64,000 bases of DNA from Galactobacter valiniphilus (GCF_003575975.1 NZ_QQXK01000001.1:62001-126000); one strand, 5' to 3'; shown: positions 1 to 8,905, counted from the first letter of the stretch. Program-made: numbers and translations. Notes: generated by a model not told the origin, from the sequence alone.

Positions 1-119
1 GTTCCCCCGCAGCACGCCTCAGGCGAGGCGCCCGCCTGGGGCGACCCGGCGGCGTCGTGCACCGGGGACGACCCCTGGCAGCACGCACCCTGCGAACCGT
101 GGTGAAGGTGAGTGGACAT
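1..119 (-). CDS. paaD: Phenylacetyl-CoA epoxidase subunit PaaD, N-terminal fragment (probable)
   Basis: An open frame starts at ATG 119 on the minus strand and runs off the window edge without a stop, giving 39 residues (MSTHLHHGSQGA...). It begins four bases after the paaC stop, the usual place of paaD in a paaABCDE operon. The visible part is Gly/Ser/Cys-rich and carries none of the conserved PaaD (DUF59-type) core, so the assignment rests on gene order and on an unbroken, translationally coupled frame. If correct, PaaD helps assemble or mature the PaaABCE monooxygenase. An in-frame version of the short GACGCCGCCGGG repeat found elsewhere in the window falls inside it. Confidence 0.55.
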   Translation of the reverse strand, partial: MSTHLHHGSQGACCQGSSPVHDAAGSPQAGASPEACCGG

Positions 120-123
120 CAGA

Positions 124-987
124 TCACCAGGTCGCGCCGGGGAACTTGCGGGCCAGGACCTGCATCTCGGCGAGCAGGTAGCCAAGGTGCTCGGTGTGCT
201 CGCCGACGCGGCCGCGGCACAGCGCGTCCTTCGCGACGGGCATGCCCAGGCCGGACTCCTCGATGACGGCCGTGACGCGCTGGTCCCAGTCCTCCTTGAG
301 CGAGGACGGGAGCACCGCGACGCCGGTGGCGGCGAGGCGCTCGTGCAGCGGCTCGTCCACGAAGAGCTCGTGGGCGTACGGCCACATGACCTCCAGCGAG
401 TGCTGGATGCGGCGGACCGACTCCTCGGTGCCGCCGCCCAGGCGGAGCATCCACTGCGTGGCGTGATCCACGTGGTACTCCACCTCCTTCAGGGCCTTGG
501 CGCTGATGGCTGCGATGGTGGCGTCGGTGCTGTTCAGCAGGCGCGTGTAGAGCAGCTCGAGGTAGACGCTGAAGAAGAGCTGGCGGGCGATCGTCAGGCC
601 GAAGTCTTGGCCGGGCACCTCCACGAGGTGCACGCTGCGGAACTCGTCCTCCTCGCGCCAGTAGGCCAGGTCGTCCTCGGTCTTGCCGATGGACTTGCCT
701 CCGTAGGTCATGAAGGAGCGGGCGTGGCCCAGGAGGTCGAGCCCGATGTTGCCGAGCGCGATGTCCTCCTCCATCTCCGGGGCGCGGGAGATCCACCAGG
801 CGAGGCGCTGGGCCAGGATGAGCGAATCGTCGCCGAGCCAGATGGCGTACTCGCCGTTGTCCGCGGCCGGCGGGGCGTCCTGCAGGGCGATGTCCTCGGG
901 GCGCAACGCGTGACCCGGAGTGACGCGCGTGGCCGAGGCGACGTTGTCGCCGTAGCCCGCGAACTCCTCCTCGAAGTCGTGGCTCAC
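124..987 (-). CDS. paaC: 1,2-phenylacetyl-CoA epoxidase subunit PaaC
   Basis: This 287-residue ferritin-like protein is the structural, catalytically inactive partner of PaaA in the PaaAC heterodimer of the epoxidase that converts phenylacetyl-CoA to its ring-1,2-epoxide. The helical core is recognisable (LAWWISRAPEMEEDIALGNI, LDLLGHARSF, VEYHVDHATQWMLRLGGGT) and its length is normal for the family. The ATG overlaps the paaB stop by four bases (ATGA), showing translational coupling in paaABC(D). The complete iron ligand set of PaaA is not evident, as expected for PaaC. Family assignment is secure from sequence and gene order. Confidence 0.95.
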   Translation of the reverse strand: MSHDFEEEFAGYGDNVASATRVTPGHALRPEDIALQDAPPAADNGEYAIWLGDDSLILAQRLAWWISRAPEMEEDIALGNIGLDLLGHARSFMTYGGKSIGKTEDDLAYWREEDEFRSVHLVEVPGQDFGLTIARQLFFSVYLELLYTRLLNSTDATIAAISAKALKEVEYHVDHATQWMLRLGGGTEESVRRIQHSLEVMWPYAHELFVDEPLHERLAATGVAVLPSSLKEDWDQRVTAVIEESGLGMPVAKDALCRGRVGEHTEHLGYLLAEMQVLARKFPGATW

Positions 988-1322
988 AGGTGCTTCACCC
1001 CTTCGGAGGCGGTGTAGTACGTGGCGTGACGGTAGTCCTTACCCTTCGGGGACTCGAAGAAGGACTCCTTGTCGCGCGGGTCGCTCGCGATGATGTTGTC
1101 GGAGAGGACCACCCAGAGCGACACGCCCTCGTTGCGGCGCGTGTACAGGTCGCGGGCGTTGCGCACGGCCATGTCGGCGTCCGGGGCGTGCAACGAGCCG
1201 GCGTGCACGTGCGAGAGGCCGCGCGAGCTACGCACGAAGACCTCCCACAGCGGCCAGGCGTGCTTGTCCTCCTGGAGGGCGCCCGTGGCGTTGGTGTCGT
1301 TGATCTGGTTCTCAGCGCCCAT
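984..1322 (-). CDS. paaB: 1,2-phenylacetyl-CoA epoxidase subunit PaaB
   Basis: A small 112-residue subunit of the epoxidase, thought to bridge PaaAC heterodimers. Diagnostic stretches are WPLWEVFVRSSRGLSHVHAG near the N-terminus and ARDLYTRRNEGVSLWVV in the middle, typical of PaaB (about 95 residues in Proteobacteria). The N-terminal 20 residues (MGAENQINDTNATG...) are an actinobacterial-type extension. It starts one base after the paaA stop codon and overlaps paaC by four bases, so the three genes are read as one transcript from the promoter near 2400. Confidence 0.95.
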   Translation of the reverse strand: MGAENQINDTNATGALQEDKHAWPLWEVFVRSSRGLSHVHAGSLHAPDADMAVRNARDLYTRRNEGVSLWVVLSDNIIASDPRDKESFFESPKGKDYRHATYYTASEGVKHL

Positions 1323-1323
1323 G

Positions 1324-2310
1324 TCAGGCCGCCTTCCCGCTGGCCTCGGCCAGCTTGAGCTGCTGCTTGCGGGCGTACTCGGCGGCGGCCTCGCGGACCC
1401 AGGCGCCGTCCTCGTGCGCCACGCGGCGGCGCTCGAGGCGCTGCGCGTTGCAGGGGCCCTTGCCCTTGATGACGTCCATGAACTCGACCCAGTCGAGCTC
1501 CTTGTGGATCCACTGCTTGGTCTCTTCGTCGTAGCGAAGCTCCGGATCCGGGAGGGTCAGGCCGAGGACCTTGACCTGCTCCACGATCATGCCCACGAAG
1601 CGCTGGCGCAGATCGTCGTTGGAGAAGCGCTTGATGTGCCAGGCCATTGACTGCTTGGAGTTCGGCGAGGCGTCATCCGGCGGGCCGAACATCATGAGGG
1701 CCGGCGCGTAGAAGCGGTTGACTGCGTCCTGGGCCATGGCCTTCTGCTCCGGGGTGCCGTTCGCGAGCGTCAGCAAGATCTCGAAACCCTGGCGCTGGTG
1801 GAACGACTCCTCCTTGCAGATGCGGACCATGGCGCGGCCGTACGGCGCGTAGGAGGCGCGGCACAGCGGGACCTGGTTGGCGATCGCGGCGCCGTCGACG
1901 AGCCAGCCGATGGCCCCGACGTCGGCCCAGGAGCGCGTGGGGTAGTTGAAGATGCTCGAGTACTTGGCCTTGCCCTCGATGAGGGCCTCGACCATCTCGT
2001 CGCGGGTGGCGCCGAGGGTCTCGGCGGCGGAGTAGAGGTAGAGACCGTGGCCCGCCTCGTCCTGCACCTTGGCCATGAGGATGGCCTTGCGCTTCAGGCT
2101 CGGGGCGCGGGTGATCCAGTTGGCCTCCGGCTGCATGCCGATGATCTCGGAATGCGCGTGCTGGGAGACCTGGCGGATCAGGGTCTTGCGGTAATCCTCC
2201 GGCATCCAGTCGCGGGGCTCGATACGGCCATCGGCCGCAATGAGGGCGTCAAAGGCGGCGCGGCCTTCGTCGTCGGCGACGGTGCTCGGCGTGGCGGCGG
2301 TGGTGCTCAT
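1324..2310 (-). CDS. paaA: 1,2-phenylacetyl-CoA epoxidase catalytic subunit PaaA
   Basis: This is the di-iron oxygenase subunit (328 residues) that performs the epoxidation of phenylacetyl-CoA using O2 and electrons from PaaE. Two carboxylate/histidine motifs are visible: DEAGH at about residues 84-88 and KEESFH at about 166-171, as expected of a ferritin-like di-iron site. The reading frame extends well upstream, but ATG 2310 is preferred: it is preceded by AGGAGG about 8 bases upstream, begins the family-like sequence, and lies 70 bases downstream of a good promoter with a PaaR-type dyad. First gene of paaABC(D). Confidence 0.96.
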   Translation of the reverse strand: MSTTAATPSTVADDEGRAAFDALIAADGRIEPRDWMPEDYRKTLIRQVSQHAHSEIIGMQPEANWITRAPSLKRKAILMAKVQDEAGHGLYLYSAAETLGATRDEMVEALIEGKAKYSSIFNYPTRSWADVGAIGWLVDGAAIANQVPLCRASYAPYGRAMVRICKEESFHQRQGFEILLTLANGTPEQKAMAQDAVNRFYAPALMMFGPPDDASPNSKQSMAWHIKRFSNDDLRQRFVGMIVEQVKVLGLTLPDPELRYDEETKQWIHKELDWVEFMDVIKGKGPCNAQRLERRRVAHEDGAWVREAAAEYARKQQLKLAEASGKAA

Positions 2311-2379
2311 GCGCTTGGCTCCTCCTGGTCGATGCGGGCCGTGGGTGTTTCGCGGGCGTGCGTGCCTGCTCTGAATTAC

Positions 2380-2421
2380 TGACCGCTCGTTCAGGTTATG
2401 TGAGCGACGTCGCATGGTCAA
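2380..2421 (-). promoter_or_regulatory. paaA promoter with PaaR-type operator
   Basis: Reading the minus strand, a -35 TTGACC (2416-2421) is followed after 17 bases by a -10 TAACCT (2393-2398). Immediately downstream lies the dyad TGAACGAGCGGTCA (2380-2393). The same dyad occurs after the promoters of paaI, paaZ and the thiolase operon. Placement on the start region suggests repression by the TetR protein at 18298-18933, relieved presumably by phenylacetyl-CoA (family knowledge, not shown here). Confidence 0.75.
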
Positions 2422-2468
2422 GCGGTGGGGGGCGGTTGTGGTGGGGTGTTTGAGGCACATTTCTGGCG

Positions 2469-2531
2469 AACGGCCCGATCGCTTCAAAACTGCCCGAAGG
2501 TTGTGGCAGTTTTGAAGCGATCCGGCAGTTT
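2469..2531. repeat. Intergenic palindromic element, AACTGCC/GATCGCTTC family, copy 1
   Basis: Perfect 18-base arms GATCGCTTCAAAACTGCC (2477-2494) and GGCAGTTTTGAAGCGATC (2505-2522) surround a 10-base loop. An extra GGCAGTTT (2524-2531) offers an alternative pairing partner. Related copies lie at 3632-3694 and 6427-6490. It sits between divergent paaA and the AbiEi-like gene, so it is not a terminator for either. Confidence 0.85.
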
Positions 2532-2646
2532 CTTGGGGGGTGTCGCGGCGGGGGCACCGCTGCGAGGTTTCCCTCACAGGCGGCGGACATCCCCGACGAC
2601 TGCTTCCAGTGCGCCGCGAGCGCCGTCCCGAGGGCACCGTGGACGG

Positions 2647-3627
2647 ATGGACCACGAACTGCTCGCGGCGCGAAGCCGTGTCATTCCCGGCGATAGCTCC
2701 GCGGCGCTGTCGCGTCGTTTCTGCCGCGGCGATCTGGTGCGCGTGGCTCCGCGAAGCTACGTGGAGACCAACGTCTGGGTTCAGGCCAGCCACCGCGAAC
2801 GCTTCCTGATGACGGCCGCGGGCGTGCTGCGCACGCGGCCAGAGGCCATCTTCTGCGGCGCGACCTCGCTCGCGCTGGTGTACCCCACGGCGCCCCTGCC
2901 CGAATTCATCGACGTTTTCGCGCCCACCCGCCACCATCGAGGTCGCGCAACACCGAGCTTTGCCGTCCACGACGGCCCCCTTGCTGAGCAGGCCCGGCGC
3001 CTCCCGGCCCCGGCTGTCCGACTTCACGGCGCGGCCACTACCGATCCGGTGTTCGCCCTGGGCTATGTGCGCGAGGCGACCGAGCCGGCCTTGGTCCACG
3101 TCCTTGCCGCGGGCGGATGGCGGGCGCTCGCGGCGGCCGACGCCGTGCGGCGCAATGTCGCCGGGATCGATGAACCGGAGCTGGAGGCCCGACTCCACGC
3201 CATCTCCGCTCTGCGAACCCGCGCCCGCGCCGTCGGGCTCTGGAACCAAGCGAGCCCCCTCAGCGACTCCGTCGCGGAGTCGAGGAGCCGGTTCCTGATG
3301 CTTGATGCCGGGTTGCCTGGACCCGTCCTGCAGCAAGCCCACCGGGACGCCCAGGGTCTCATCGCGTTGACCGATTTCTGGTGGGCCTGGCTGCGGCTCG
3401 TGGGAGAGGTGGACGGGATCCAGAAGTACTTAGACGCCGCGATGGGATCCGGGAGTACGCCCGCCCAGCGCATCGCACGGGAAAAAGCCCGCGACAACCG
3501 CCTGTTCGCCCAGGGCTACCGTGTCTTGCACTGGGGCTGGGCCGACTTGGAGGTTCCGGGGCGCCTCGTGTCGCGACTGATCGGCGCCGGGCTGGTCCCG
3601 GACCGCTCGCGCCGACCCTGGCCGTAA
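2647..3627 (+). CDS. AbiEi-type / DUF559-like hypothetical protein
   Basis: A 326-residue protein resembling the large actinobacterial family annotated as type IV toxin-antitoxin AbiEi-like or DUF559-type proteins. The N-terminal third has the usual pattern of a small DNA-binding-like region ([17 protein letters not shown], then [11 protein letters not shown]). The C-terminus has a DUF559/Vsr-like end, with [15 protein letters not shown] at about residues 245-260 and a [19 protein letters not shown] segment. This resembles the (D)...E...RD..L...G pattern of very-short-patch-repair endonuclease-like domains. No partner toxin gene is adjacent. The gene is bracketed within a few bases downstream and 115 bases upstream by related palindromes. 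The start is ATG 2647; the true start could be slightly different. Function unknown. Confidence 0.7.
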   Translation: MDHELLAARSRVIPGDSSAALSRRFCRGDLVRVAPRSYVETNVWVQASHRERFLMTAAGVLRTRPEAIFCGATSLALVYPTAPLPEFIDVFAPTRHHRGRATPSFAVHDGPLAEQARRLPAPAVRLHGAATTDPVFALGYVREATEPALVHVLAAGGWRALAAADAVRRNVAGIDEPELEARLHAISALRTRARAVGLWNQASPLSDSVAESRSRFLMLDAGLPGPVLQQAHRDAQGLIALTDFWWAWLRLVGEVDGIQKYLDAAMGSGSTPAQRIAREKARDNRLFAQGYRVLHWGWADLEVPGRLVSRLIGAGLVPDRSRRPWP

Positions 3628-3631
3628 GCCG

Positions 3632-3694
3632 AACTGCCGGATCGCTTCACAACTGCGCGAACCTTCCGGCAGTTGTGAAGCAATCCGGCAGTTT
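3632..3694. repeat. Intergenic palindromic element, AACTGCC/GATCGCTTC family, copy 2
   Basis: Left arm 3632-3656 (AACTGCCGGATCGCTTCACA...) pairs with right arm 3668-3693 (GGCAGTTGTGAAGC...) with one mismatch over about 25 bases. It starts five bases after the AbiEi-like stop codon, between convergent genes, so it may also act as a bidirectional terminator. It shares arm sequence with copies 1 and 3. Confidence 0.85.
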
Positions 3695-3709
3695 CTCGGC
3701 GACGGACGG

Positions 3710-4312
3710 CTAGATCCAGCCCCGGTCCAGCGCCAGCTTCACGGCCTGCGCGCGTGTGTCCACGTGGAGCTTGCCCAGGATGCTGGAGACGTGGTTGCGC
3801 ACCGTCCCCGGGGCCAGATGCAGCGCCCGCGCCACCTGCGCCACGGGCTCGCCGCCGCGTCCGGCCCGCAACACATCCAGCTCGCGGTCCGTCAGCGGGC
3901 TGCGCTCGTCCGCGAGGGCGTCCGCCGCCACCTCCGGATCCACGTAGCGCCGCCCGGCAGCGACATCCCTCAGCACGGACGCCACCTCCTGCGCCGGCCG
4001 GGACTTGGGCATGAACCCCTCCACCCCGGCCTGCAGCGCCCTCCGCAGCACACCCGGGCGCGCATGCCTGGTCACCACCACGCAGCGCGTGCTCACGGTG
4101 CGCCGCAGCTGGGCCGCAACCTCCACGCCGTCGAGCCCCGGCATTTCGACGTCCAGCAGGCACACGTCCGGCACCAGCCGCGCGGCGGCCTCCAGCGCGC
4201 TCGGCCCGTCGGGGCACTGCGCCACCACCTCGATGTCGTCCTCGAGGTCAAGGAGCGCGGCCATTGCAGTGCGGATCATGTCCTCGTCATCGGCAATCAA
4301 CACCCGAATCAC
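3710..4312 (-). CDS. NarL/DesR-family response regulator
   Basis: A 200-residue response regulator: receiver domain (residues 1-115) with acidic pocket DDE at 8-10 and phospho-acceptor Asp54 in LLDVEMPGLDG, then a LuxR-type helix-turn-helix (TDRELDVLR ... VRNHVSSILGKL). The receiver is somewhat degenerate after helix 3 (TRHARPGVLRRALQAGVEGF), but Lys in FMPKSRP is kept. The gene overlaps the upstream histidine kinase by four bases (ATGA), forming a kinase-regulator pair of the DesKR type. The likely target is the pair's own promoter (dyad at 5743-5760). The stimulus is unknown. Confidence 0.92.
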   Translation of the reverse strand: MIRVLIADDEDMIRTAMAALLDLEDDIEVVAQCPDGPSALEAAARLVPDVCLLDVEMPGLDGVEVAAQLRRTVSTRCVVVTRHARPGVLRRALQAGVEGFMPKSRPAQEVASVLRDVAAGRRYVDPEVAADALADERSPLTDRELDVLRAGRGGEPVAQVARALHLAPGTVRNHVSSILGKLHVDTRAQAVKLALDRGWI

Positions 4313-5727
4313 GCCTCGTCACCTCCCGGAAGACGCACCGTCAACACAAACTCCCCCGCCTCGTCGCTCCACCGCGCGGCCCCTCCGGCCGCGCTGGCCC
4401 GCTCCCCGATGCTCCGCAGTCCCGCCCCGCGGGAGCCATCCGCCCCGCCGTCCGAGGCGTTGCGCGCCTCGAACACCCACGCCGCACCCTCCCGGCGCAG
4501 CCCCAAGCTGGCGGACGGCCCGGACCGATGCTTCAGGATGTTCGTGGTGCTCTCGCGGATGATCGGCCCCAGCACCTCGCGCGGCGCGCCCCCGAACGGC
4601 CCCGTCGCCTCCAGCTCCACGGACAGGTCGGCGGCCCGCAGCAGATCGGCCGCGTTGCCGAGCTCGTCGGCGAGCGGCACCCCCCTGAATCGCGCCGCGA
4701 GGTCCCGCGTCCCCTGCCGCGCCTCGTCGACGCTGGCCCGGGCTGCGCTCACCTGCGCCTCAGCCTCGGCCGGCTTGCCCTTGGCCAGGAGCCGCTCCGC
4801 GAGCTCGAGCTGTAGCGCGATCACCTGCAAGTGATGCCCCTGCAGATCATGCACATCGTTGGCGAGCCGCAGCCGCTCCCGCGTGGCCGCGAGCTCAGAC
4901 TCGGCGAGCCGAGCGGCGTCAAGGCGCGCCACCACGTCCCACCACCACAGCGCGCTCACGCTCATGAGCGGCAAAAGAATGGTGTAGAGCGGCATCATCC
5001 ACTGGCCAGCACCCTGCATGAACAACGGTTGCGTCCACCGCACGTCCACGAGCGTCAGCACCACCATCACCGCAGTGGAGAGCAGGGTGATCCGGTGCCG
5101 GATCCCCACGGCCCAAGGCAGCACTGCCAGCGTCGCCGCGAGCGGGCCCACCGCCAGCAGCGCGGAACCAGCAGCGACACCCAACACGCCGCCGAAAAGC
5201 ACCCCGGTCGTCAGGGCCGACACGACCCGGCCGCGCGGCGCTGGCCAGCCGCCCGGATACGCGGCGACCAGCCACGTGAGCGCGGCGAACCAGGGGACCC
5301 CGAGGCCAGCGACGGCAAGCCCCAGGCCCGGCACCTCGGTGTGCCGAGCGGCCCCGAGGCCCACCCACATGAGCGCGATCACCGCGTTGAAGAACACCAC
5401 GCCGCCCAGGGTGTACCACCACGTGGCGCGCACGCCCCGGCCGCTGCCCACGCCGGACGCAGGCATGGCGGGCGCACTGCCCGACGGCGCGGGGTCGGCC
5501 GGGGTGCCCGACGGCGCGGGGCCGCGTTCGGCCCTCAACATCCGCGCGCCAGCGGCCGGGGTGCGCGACGGCGCGGGGCCGGCTGGGGCATCGAGCGTCG
5601 GCTCGTCGCTGAGCCCCGCCTCCGGGGCCGGGTGGGGCCGGGCGGCGGGCGAGGCGCCGGTGGCACCCCGGTGAGCGCCCGGGCCGGCGGCGGGCGCGCC
5701 TTGCGCGTCGAAAGGAGGGACGGTCAC
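4309..5727 (-). CDS. DesK-family sensor histidine kinase
   Basis: A 472-residue membrane sensor kinase. Residues 1-100 are a low-complexity Pro/Ala/Gly tail in which PAPSGT-like units recur; these units are encoded by copies of a short DNA repeat. About five membrane segments follow (roughly 105-265). A HisKA_3 dimerisation region has phospho-accepting His293 in NDVHDLQGHHL, and a HATPase domain has the N-box RESTTNILKHR and a G-box GAGLRSIGERA. The chosen start is GTG 5727; a later start near residue 100 would also leave an intact kinase. It is translationally coupled to the response regulator. Confidence 0.9.
   Translation of the reverse strand: MTVPPFDAQGAPAAGPGAHRGATGASPAARPHPAPEAGLSDEPTLDAPAGPAPSRTPAAGARMLRAERGPAPSGTPADPAPSGSAPAMPASGVGSGRGVRATWWYTLGGVVFFNAVIALMWVGLGAARHTEVPGLGLAVAGLGVPWFAALTWLVAAYPGGWPAPRGRVVSALTTGVLFGGVLGVAAGSALLAVGPLAATLAVLPWAVGIRHRITLLSTAVMVVLTLVDVRWTQPLFMQGAGQWMMPLYTILLPLMSVSALWWWDVVARLDAARLAESELAATRERLRLANDVHDLQGHHLQVIALQLELAERLLAKGKPAEAEAQVSAARASVDEARQGTRDLAARFRGVPLADELGNAADLLRAADLSVELEATGPFGGAPREVLGPIIRESTTNILKHRSGPSASLGLRREGAAWVFEARNASDGGADGSRGAGLRSIGERASAAGGAARWSDEAGEFVLTVRLPGGDEA
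5478..5578. repeat. Three copies of the short dispersed repeat TGCCCGACGGCGCGGGG
   Basis: Exact copies lie at 5478-5494 and 5505-5521, and a one-base variant (TGCGCGACGGCGCGGGG) at 5562-5578. All are inside the coding sequence of the kinase N-terminal tail, where they encode Pro-Ala-Pro-Ser-Gly-type units. A further exact copy is at 26405-26421, and shorter matches are scattered through the window. Confidence 0.8.
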
Positions 5728-5742
5728 GGGCCGAGCCTACGT

Positions 5743-5760
5743 GCATGACTTTTGTCATGC
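5743..5760. promoter_or_regulatory. Perfect dyad upstream of the two-component genes
   Basis: GCATGAC-TTTT-GTCATGC is a perfect 18-base dyad 16 bases upstream of the kinase start, in the divergent gap to the COG2426 gene. Its position and symmetry fit a dimeric response-regulator site for autoregulation. The binding protein is inferred, not shown. Confidence 0.5.
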
Positions 5761-5879
5761 GCCGTCGTGCGTTTGTTCCCGGGCAGGGGTGACGCCGCGA
5801 CACTGCCCGCCGGCGGCGCGGGCGGGTGGACTTGGAGCAGTTCGCATCACCGATTCCCTCAGCAACTCAGGAGCCAGCC

Positions 5880-6383
5880 ATGAACGGCATCATCGAGTCC
5901 CTCCAGCAGCTCGCCGGAAGCCTTCCCCCGCTGTTTCAGCCGCTCGTCTCGGCCCTCGCCGGCGCCATCCCCTTCGTGGAGGGCGAGGGCGGCGCGGCCC
6001 TCGGCATCCTCGTGGGCATCCCGCCGGTGGTGGCGATCATCGCCGGCATCGTCGGCAACTTCGCCTGCGTCTTTGTCCTCGCGATGGTTGCAGCCAAGAC
6101 GCGCGAGGCTGTCGTGACTCGACGCGCCGCCGGGCAGACCATGGTCACTGAGGCCCCGTCACCCCGCAACCGCAAGGTGCTCGCCGCCATGGACAAGTAC
6201 GGCGTCCCGGGCGTGAGCCTGCTCGGACCGCTGCTGGTTCCCACGATGTTCACTGCCACGGCGCTCGTCGCCGCCGGCGTCCGCCCCGGCCGCGTGCTGT
6301 TCTGGCAGGGCCTGGCGATCGTGCTGTGGACCACCGCGATCGGCGTGCTCGTCAGCTTGGGCCTCTCGGCGCTCGCCCGCTGA
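5880..6383 (+). CDS. Small multidrug-export-like membrane protein (COG2426 family)
   Basis: A 167-residue integral membrane protein with about four to five hydrophobic helices. It shows the family signature AGAIPFVEGEGGAALGILVGI in the first third and a second conserved block around YGVPGVSLLGPLLVPTMFTA. Family members are annotated as putative small multidrug export proteins, but transport has not been firmly demonstrated for the family. ATG 5880 follows CAGGAGCC. It is divergent from the adjacent two-component pair and shares its control region, so it may be a target of that system. Confidence 0.75.
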   Translation: MNGIIESLQQLAGSLPPLFQPLVSALAGAIPFVEGEGGAALGILVGIPPVVAIIAGIVGNFACVFVLAMVAAKTREAVVTRRAAGQTMVTEAPSPRNRKVLAAMDKYGVPGVSLLGPLLVPTMFTATALVAAGVRPGRVLFWQGLAIVLWTTAIGVLVSLGLSALAR

Positions 6384-6426
6384 GGCGGACCCACCCACTC
6401 ACCCGGCCGGGCGCCGTCGGGCACTG

Positions 6427-6490
6427 AAACGGCCCGATCGCTTCAAGACTGCCGCAAGAAAGCAGCCGTCCCGAAGCGTTCGGGCCGTTT
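6427..6490. repeat. Intergenic palindromic element, AACTGCC/GATCGCTTC family, copy 3
   Basis: Outer arms AAACGGCCCGATCGCTTC (6427-6444) and GAAGCGTTCGGGCCGTTT (6473-6490) match at 17 of 18 positions. The left arm is nearly identical to that of copy 1. It lies between convergent genes, where it can also serve as a transcription terminator. Confidence 0.8.
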
Positions 6491-6515
6491 CGCCGAGCTC
6501 AAGCGAGCCGGTCGC

Positions 6516-7271
6516 TCAGAGCACCTTGGAGAGGAACTCCTGCAGGCGCGGGGTCTGGGGGTTGCCGAAGACCTGCTCCGGGGCACCCTCCTCGCACACC
6601 ACGCCGTCGGCCATGAAGACCACGCGGTCGCAGACCTCGCGAGCGAAGCCCATCTCGTGCGTCACGAGCACCATGGTGATGCCGGTCTGCGCGAGCTCGC
6701 GGATCACCTCGAGCACCTCGCCCACCATCTCCGGGTCCAGCGCGGAAGTGGCCTCGTCGAAGAGCATGATCCCGGGCTCCATGGCCAGGGCGCGGGCGAT
6801 CGCCACGCGCTGCTTCTGGCCGCCGGAGAGCTGCGACGGGCGCGCGTCCGCCTTCTCCTTCAGCCCCACGCGCTCCAGGAGCGCCAGCGCCTGCTTGCGC
6901 GCCTCGTCCTTGCTGCGCTTCTTCGTCTCCACGGGCGCCAGCATCACGTTCTCGATGACCGACATGTTCGGGAAGAGGTTGAAGTGCTGGAAAACCATGC
7001 CCACGTGGCGGCGGACCTCGTTGATGTCCACCTTGGGGTCGGTGAGGTCGAAGCCGGCCACGCGCACGGTGCCGGAGGTCGGATCCTCGAGCCGGTTCAG
7101 GCAGCGGAGGATGGTCGACTTGCCGGAGCCCGAGGGCCCGATCAGCGAGATCACCTCGCCGGCGTTCACCGACAGGTCGATGCCCTTGAGCACCTCGTTG
7201 GAGCCGAAGGACTTGCGCAGCCCCACAACGTCGATCACGGGTGCCGTCTCAGTCACGGTCTGCGCGCTCAC
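6516..7271 (-). CDS. glnQ: Polar amino acid ABC transporter ATPase (GlnQ type)
   Basis: This 251-residue ATPase energises uptake of glutamine or a related polar amino acid. Walker A (GPSGSGKST), Q-loop ([11 protein letters not shown]), signature LSGGQKQR, Walker B ([12 protein letters not shown]) and the switch histidine (VTHEMGFA) are all present and in normal order. The ATG overlaps the end of the upstream fused binding-protein/permease gene by four bases, so the two are one operon and one transporter. Substrate specificity cannot be fixed from sequence; the ATPase class is that of glutamine, glutamate, aspartate or arginine systems. Confidence 0.93.
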   Translation of the reverse strand: MSAQTVTETAPVIDVVGLRKSFGSNEVLKGIDLSVNAGEVISLIGPSGSGKSTILRCLNRLEDPTSGTVRVAGFDLTDPKVDINEVRRHVGMVFQHFNLFPNMSVIENVMLAPVETKKRSKDEARKQALALLERVGLKEKADARPSQLSGGQKQRVAIARALAMEPGIMLFDEATSALDPEMVGEVLEVIRELAQTGITMVLVTHEMGFAREVCDRVVFMADGVVCEEGAPEQVFGNPQTPRLQEFLSKVL

Positions 7272-8779
7272 TTGTTCACCTTCTTATCCACGTAGTTCGC
7301 CAGCCAGGTCAGCAGCGTGATCACAATGAAGTAGATGACGCCGACGATGATCAGCATCTCCGTGGTGCGGAAGTTCGCCGCGTAGATCTGCTGGGCCTGG
7401 TAGAGCAGTTCGGCGAAGCCGATGGTCAGCAGCAACGAAGAATCCTTCAGCGTGATGACCAGCTGGTTGATGATGGACGGCGTCGAGATCTTGACCGCCT
7501 GCGGCACCACAACGCGCTGCATCGACTTGCCCCAGCCGAGGCCGAGCGAGCGCGAGGCCTCCATCTGGCCGGGGTCAACCGACTGCAGGCCGCCGCGGAC
7601 AATCTCCGTCAGGTACGCGCCGGAGTTCAGCGCGAGCGTCGCGACGCCCGCCCAGAAGATGTCTCCCTTGACGCCCGTGAGTTGCGGGAGGCCGAAGTAG
7701 AACAGGAACGCCCACACCAGGATCGGGGTGCCGCGGAAGATCGCCACGTACACGGTGGCGACGCCGCGCAGCACGCGCGAGGTGGAGACCTTCATGAAGC
7801 CGAAGACCAGGCCGAGCGCCAGCGCAATCACGAACGCCACGATCGTGATGACCACCGTGTTCCAGAGGCCCTTGGAGAGGGCCGGCCAGGAGTCGGCGGC
7901 GAGCTGGAAGATGTTGCCGCTGCTGGCGGCCTTGGGGTTCAGGTACTGATCCAGGATCTTCTGGTACTCACCGGAGGACTTCAGCTTGGCGAGGCCATCG
8001 TTGAACGCGGCGAGCAGCTCGCCGTTCTTGCCCTTCTGCACGGCAAAGCCGTACTGGCCACCGGGGATCTTCTCGGTGACGACCTTGAGGCCGTTGCCCT
8101 GAGCGATGCCGTAGGCCAGCACCGGGTAGTCGTCGAACACGGCCACGGCCGACTGGTTCTTGACCGACTCGTACATGGTCGCCGACTGGTCCAGCGCCTT
8201 GACGGTGAAGCCGTACTGCGAGGAAAGCTTCTGCGCCTCGGCCAGGCCCTCGGAGCCGGACTTGGCCACGACGGTCTTGCCCTTCAGGTCCTCGTAGCCC
8301 TTGATGGTGTCGTCCTTGGCGGAGATCGCCATCTGCACGCCGGACTCGAAGTACGGCTCGGAGAAGTCGAAGATCTTCTTGCGCTCGTCGGTGATGGACA
8401 TGCCGGCGATGACGCCGTCGGCCTGCCCCGAGGTGACGGCTGAGAGCGCGGCCTGGAAGCCGAGGGACTGGATGTCGACCTGGAAGTTCTGGTCCTTCGC
8501 GATGGCGCGCAGGATGTCCATGTCGATGCCGACCAGCTCGCCGCTGGACGTATCGCGGAACTCGAACGGCGCGAAGGTCGTGTCGGTCGCGATGGTGAAC
8601 TTCTTGCCGCCGAGGTCGGCGGGTAGCACGGCCGGCTGCTGAGCCTGCACGACGGCGGCCGGTTGGCTTGTCGGGGCGGGCGCGGCGTGGGCGGCGGTGC
8701 CGCCCAGCAGCATCGCGAGGGCGGCGGCGGCCACCCCGGCGATGGCCCGCAGGCCGAATCTTGATGGTGTCGAGTGCAC
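7268..8779 (-). CDS. Fused substrate-binding protein/permease of a polar amino acid ABC importer
   Basis: A 503-residue fusion. Its signal peptide ([21 protein letters not shown], cleavage near AHA-AP) is followed by a periplasmic-type binding domain. That domain has a [16 protein letters not shown] start and the [11 protein letters not shown] block, and ends near residue 280. A C-terminal permease has four or five membrane helices and the EAA-type motif [22 protein letters not shown]. This layout is known in GlnH-GlnP-type Gram-positive importers and dispenses with a separate lipoprotein receptor. GTG 8779 is chosen because AAGGAGTCC lies at the right distance and the signal peptide follows directly. 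Coupled to the ATPase gene. Confidence 0.92.
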   Translation of the reverse strand: MHSTPSRFGLRAIAGVAAAALAMLLGGTAAHAAPAPTSQPAAVVQAQQPAVLPADLGGKKFTIATDTTFAPFEFRDTSSGELVGIDMDILRAIAKDQNFQVDIQSLGFQAALSAVTSGQADGVIAGMSITDERKKIFDFSEPYFESGVQMAISAKDDTIKGYEDLKGKTVVAKSGSEGLAEAQKLSSQYGFTVKALDQSATMYESVKNQSAVAVFDDYPVLAYGIAQGNGLKVVTEKIPGGQYGFAVQKGKNGELLAAFNDGLAKLKSSGEYQKILDQYLNPKAASSGNIFQLAADSWPALSKGLWNTVVITIVAFVIALALGLVFGFMKVSTSRVLRGVATVYVAIFRGTPILVWAFLFYFGLPQLTGVKGDIFWAGVATLALNSGAYLTEIVRGGLQSVDPGQMEASRSLGLGWGKSMQRVVVPQAVKISTPSIINQLVITLKDSSLLLTIGFAELLYQAQQIYAANFRTTEMLIIVGVIYFIVITLLTWLANYVDKKVNK

Positions 8780-8905
8780 GAAGGACTCCTTTAGTGTGCG
8801 AGTGGGCGCGCCGGTCCTCGAGCGCGCCTGGACCCAGGGTAGACCCCCGGCGGGATCGACCACTTCGGTCGGTGTGAGTCACACCACATTGGGCCTGTTA
8901 GTACC

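Noticed and set aside
119-796. Minus-strand frame of 225 codons overlapping paaC
   Set aside because: It is an alternative frame of paaC with Arg/Gly/Pro-rich translation and no homology.
2311-3342. N-terminal extension of paaA by more than 340 codons
   Set aside because: It crosses the promoter, the operator and the AbiEi-like gene; ATG 2310 has a strong ribosome-binding site and family-like start.
2469-3694. Inverted-repeat-bounded insertion sequence
   Set aside because: The enclosed gene is not a transposase, the elements are each self-palindromic, and no target-site duplication is visible; kept only as a cassette hypothesis.
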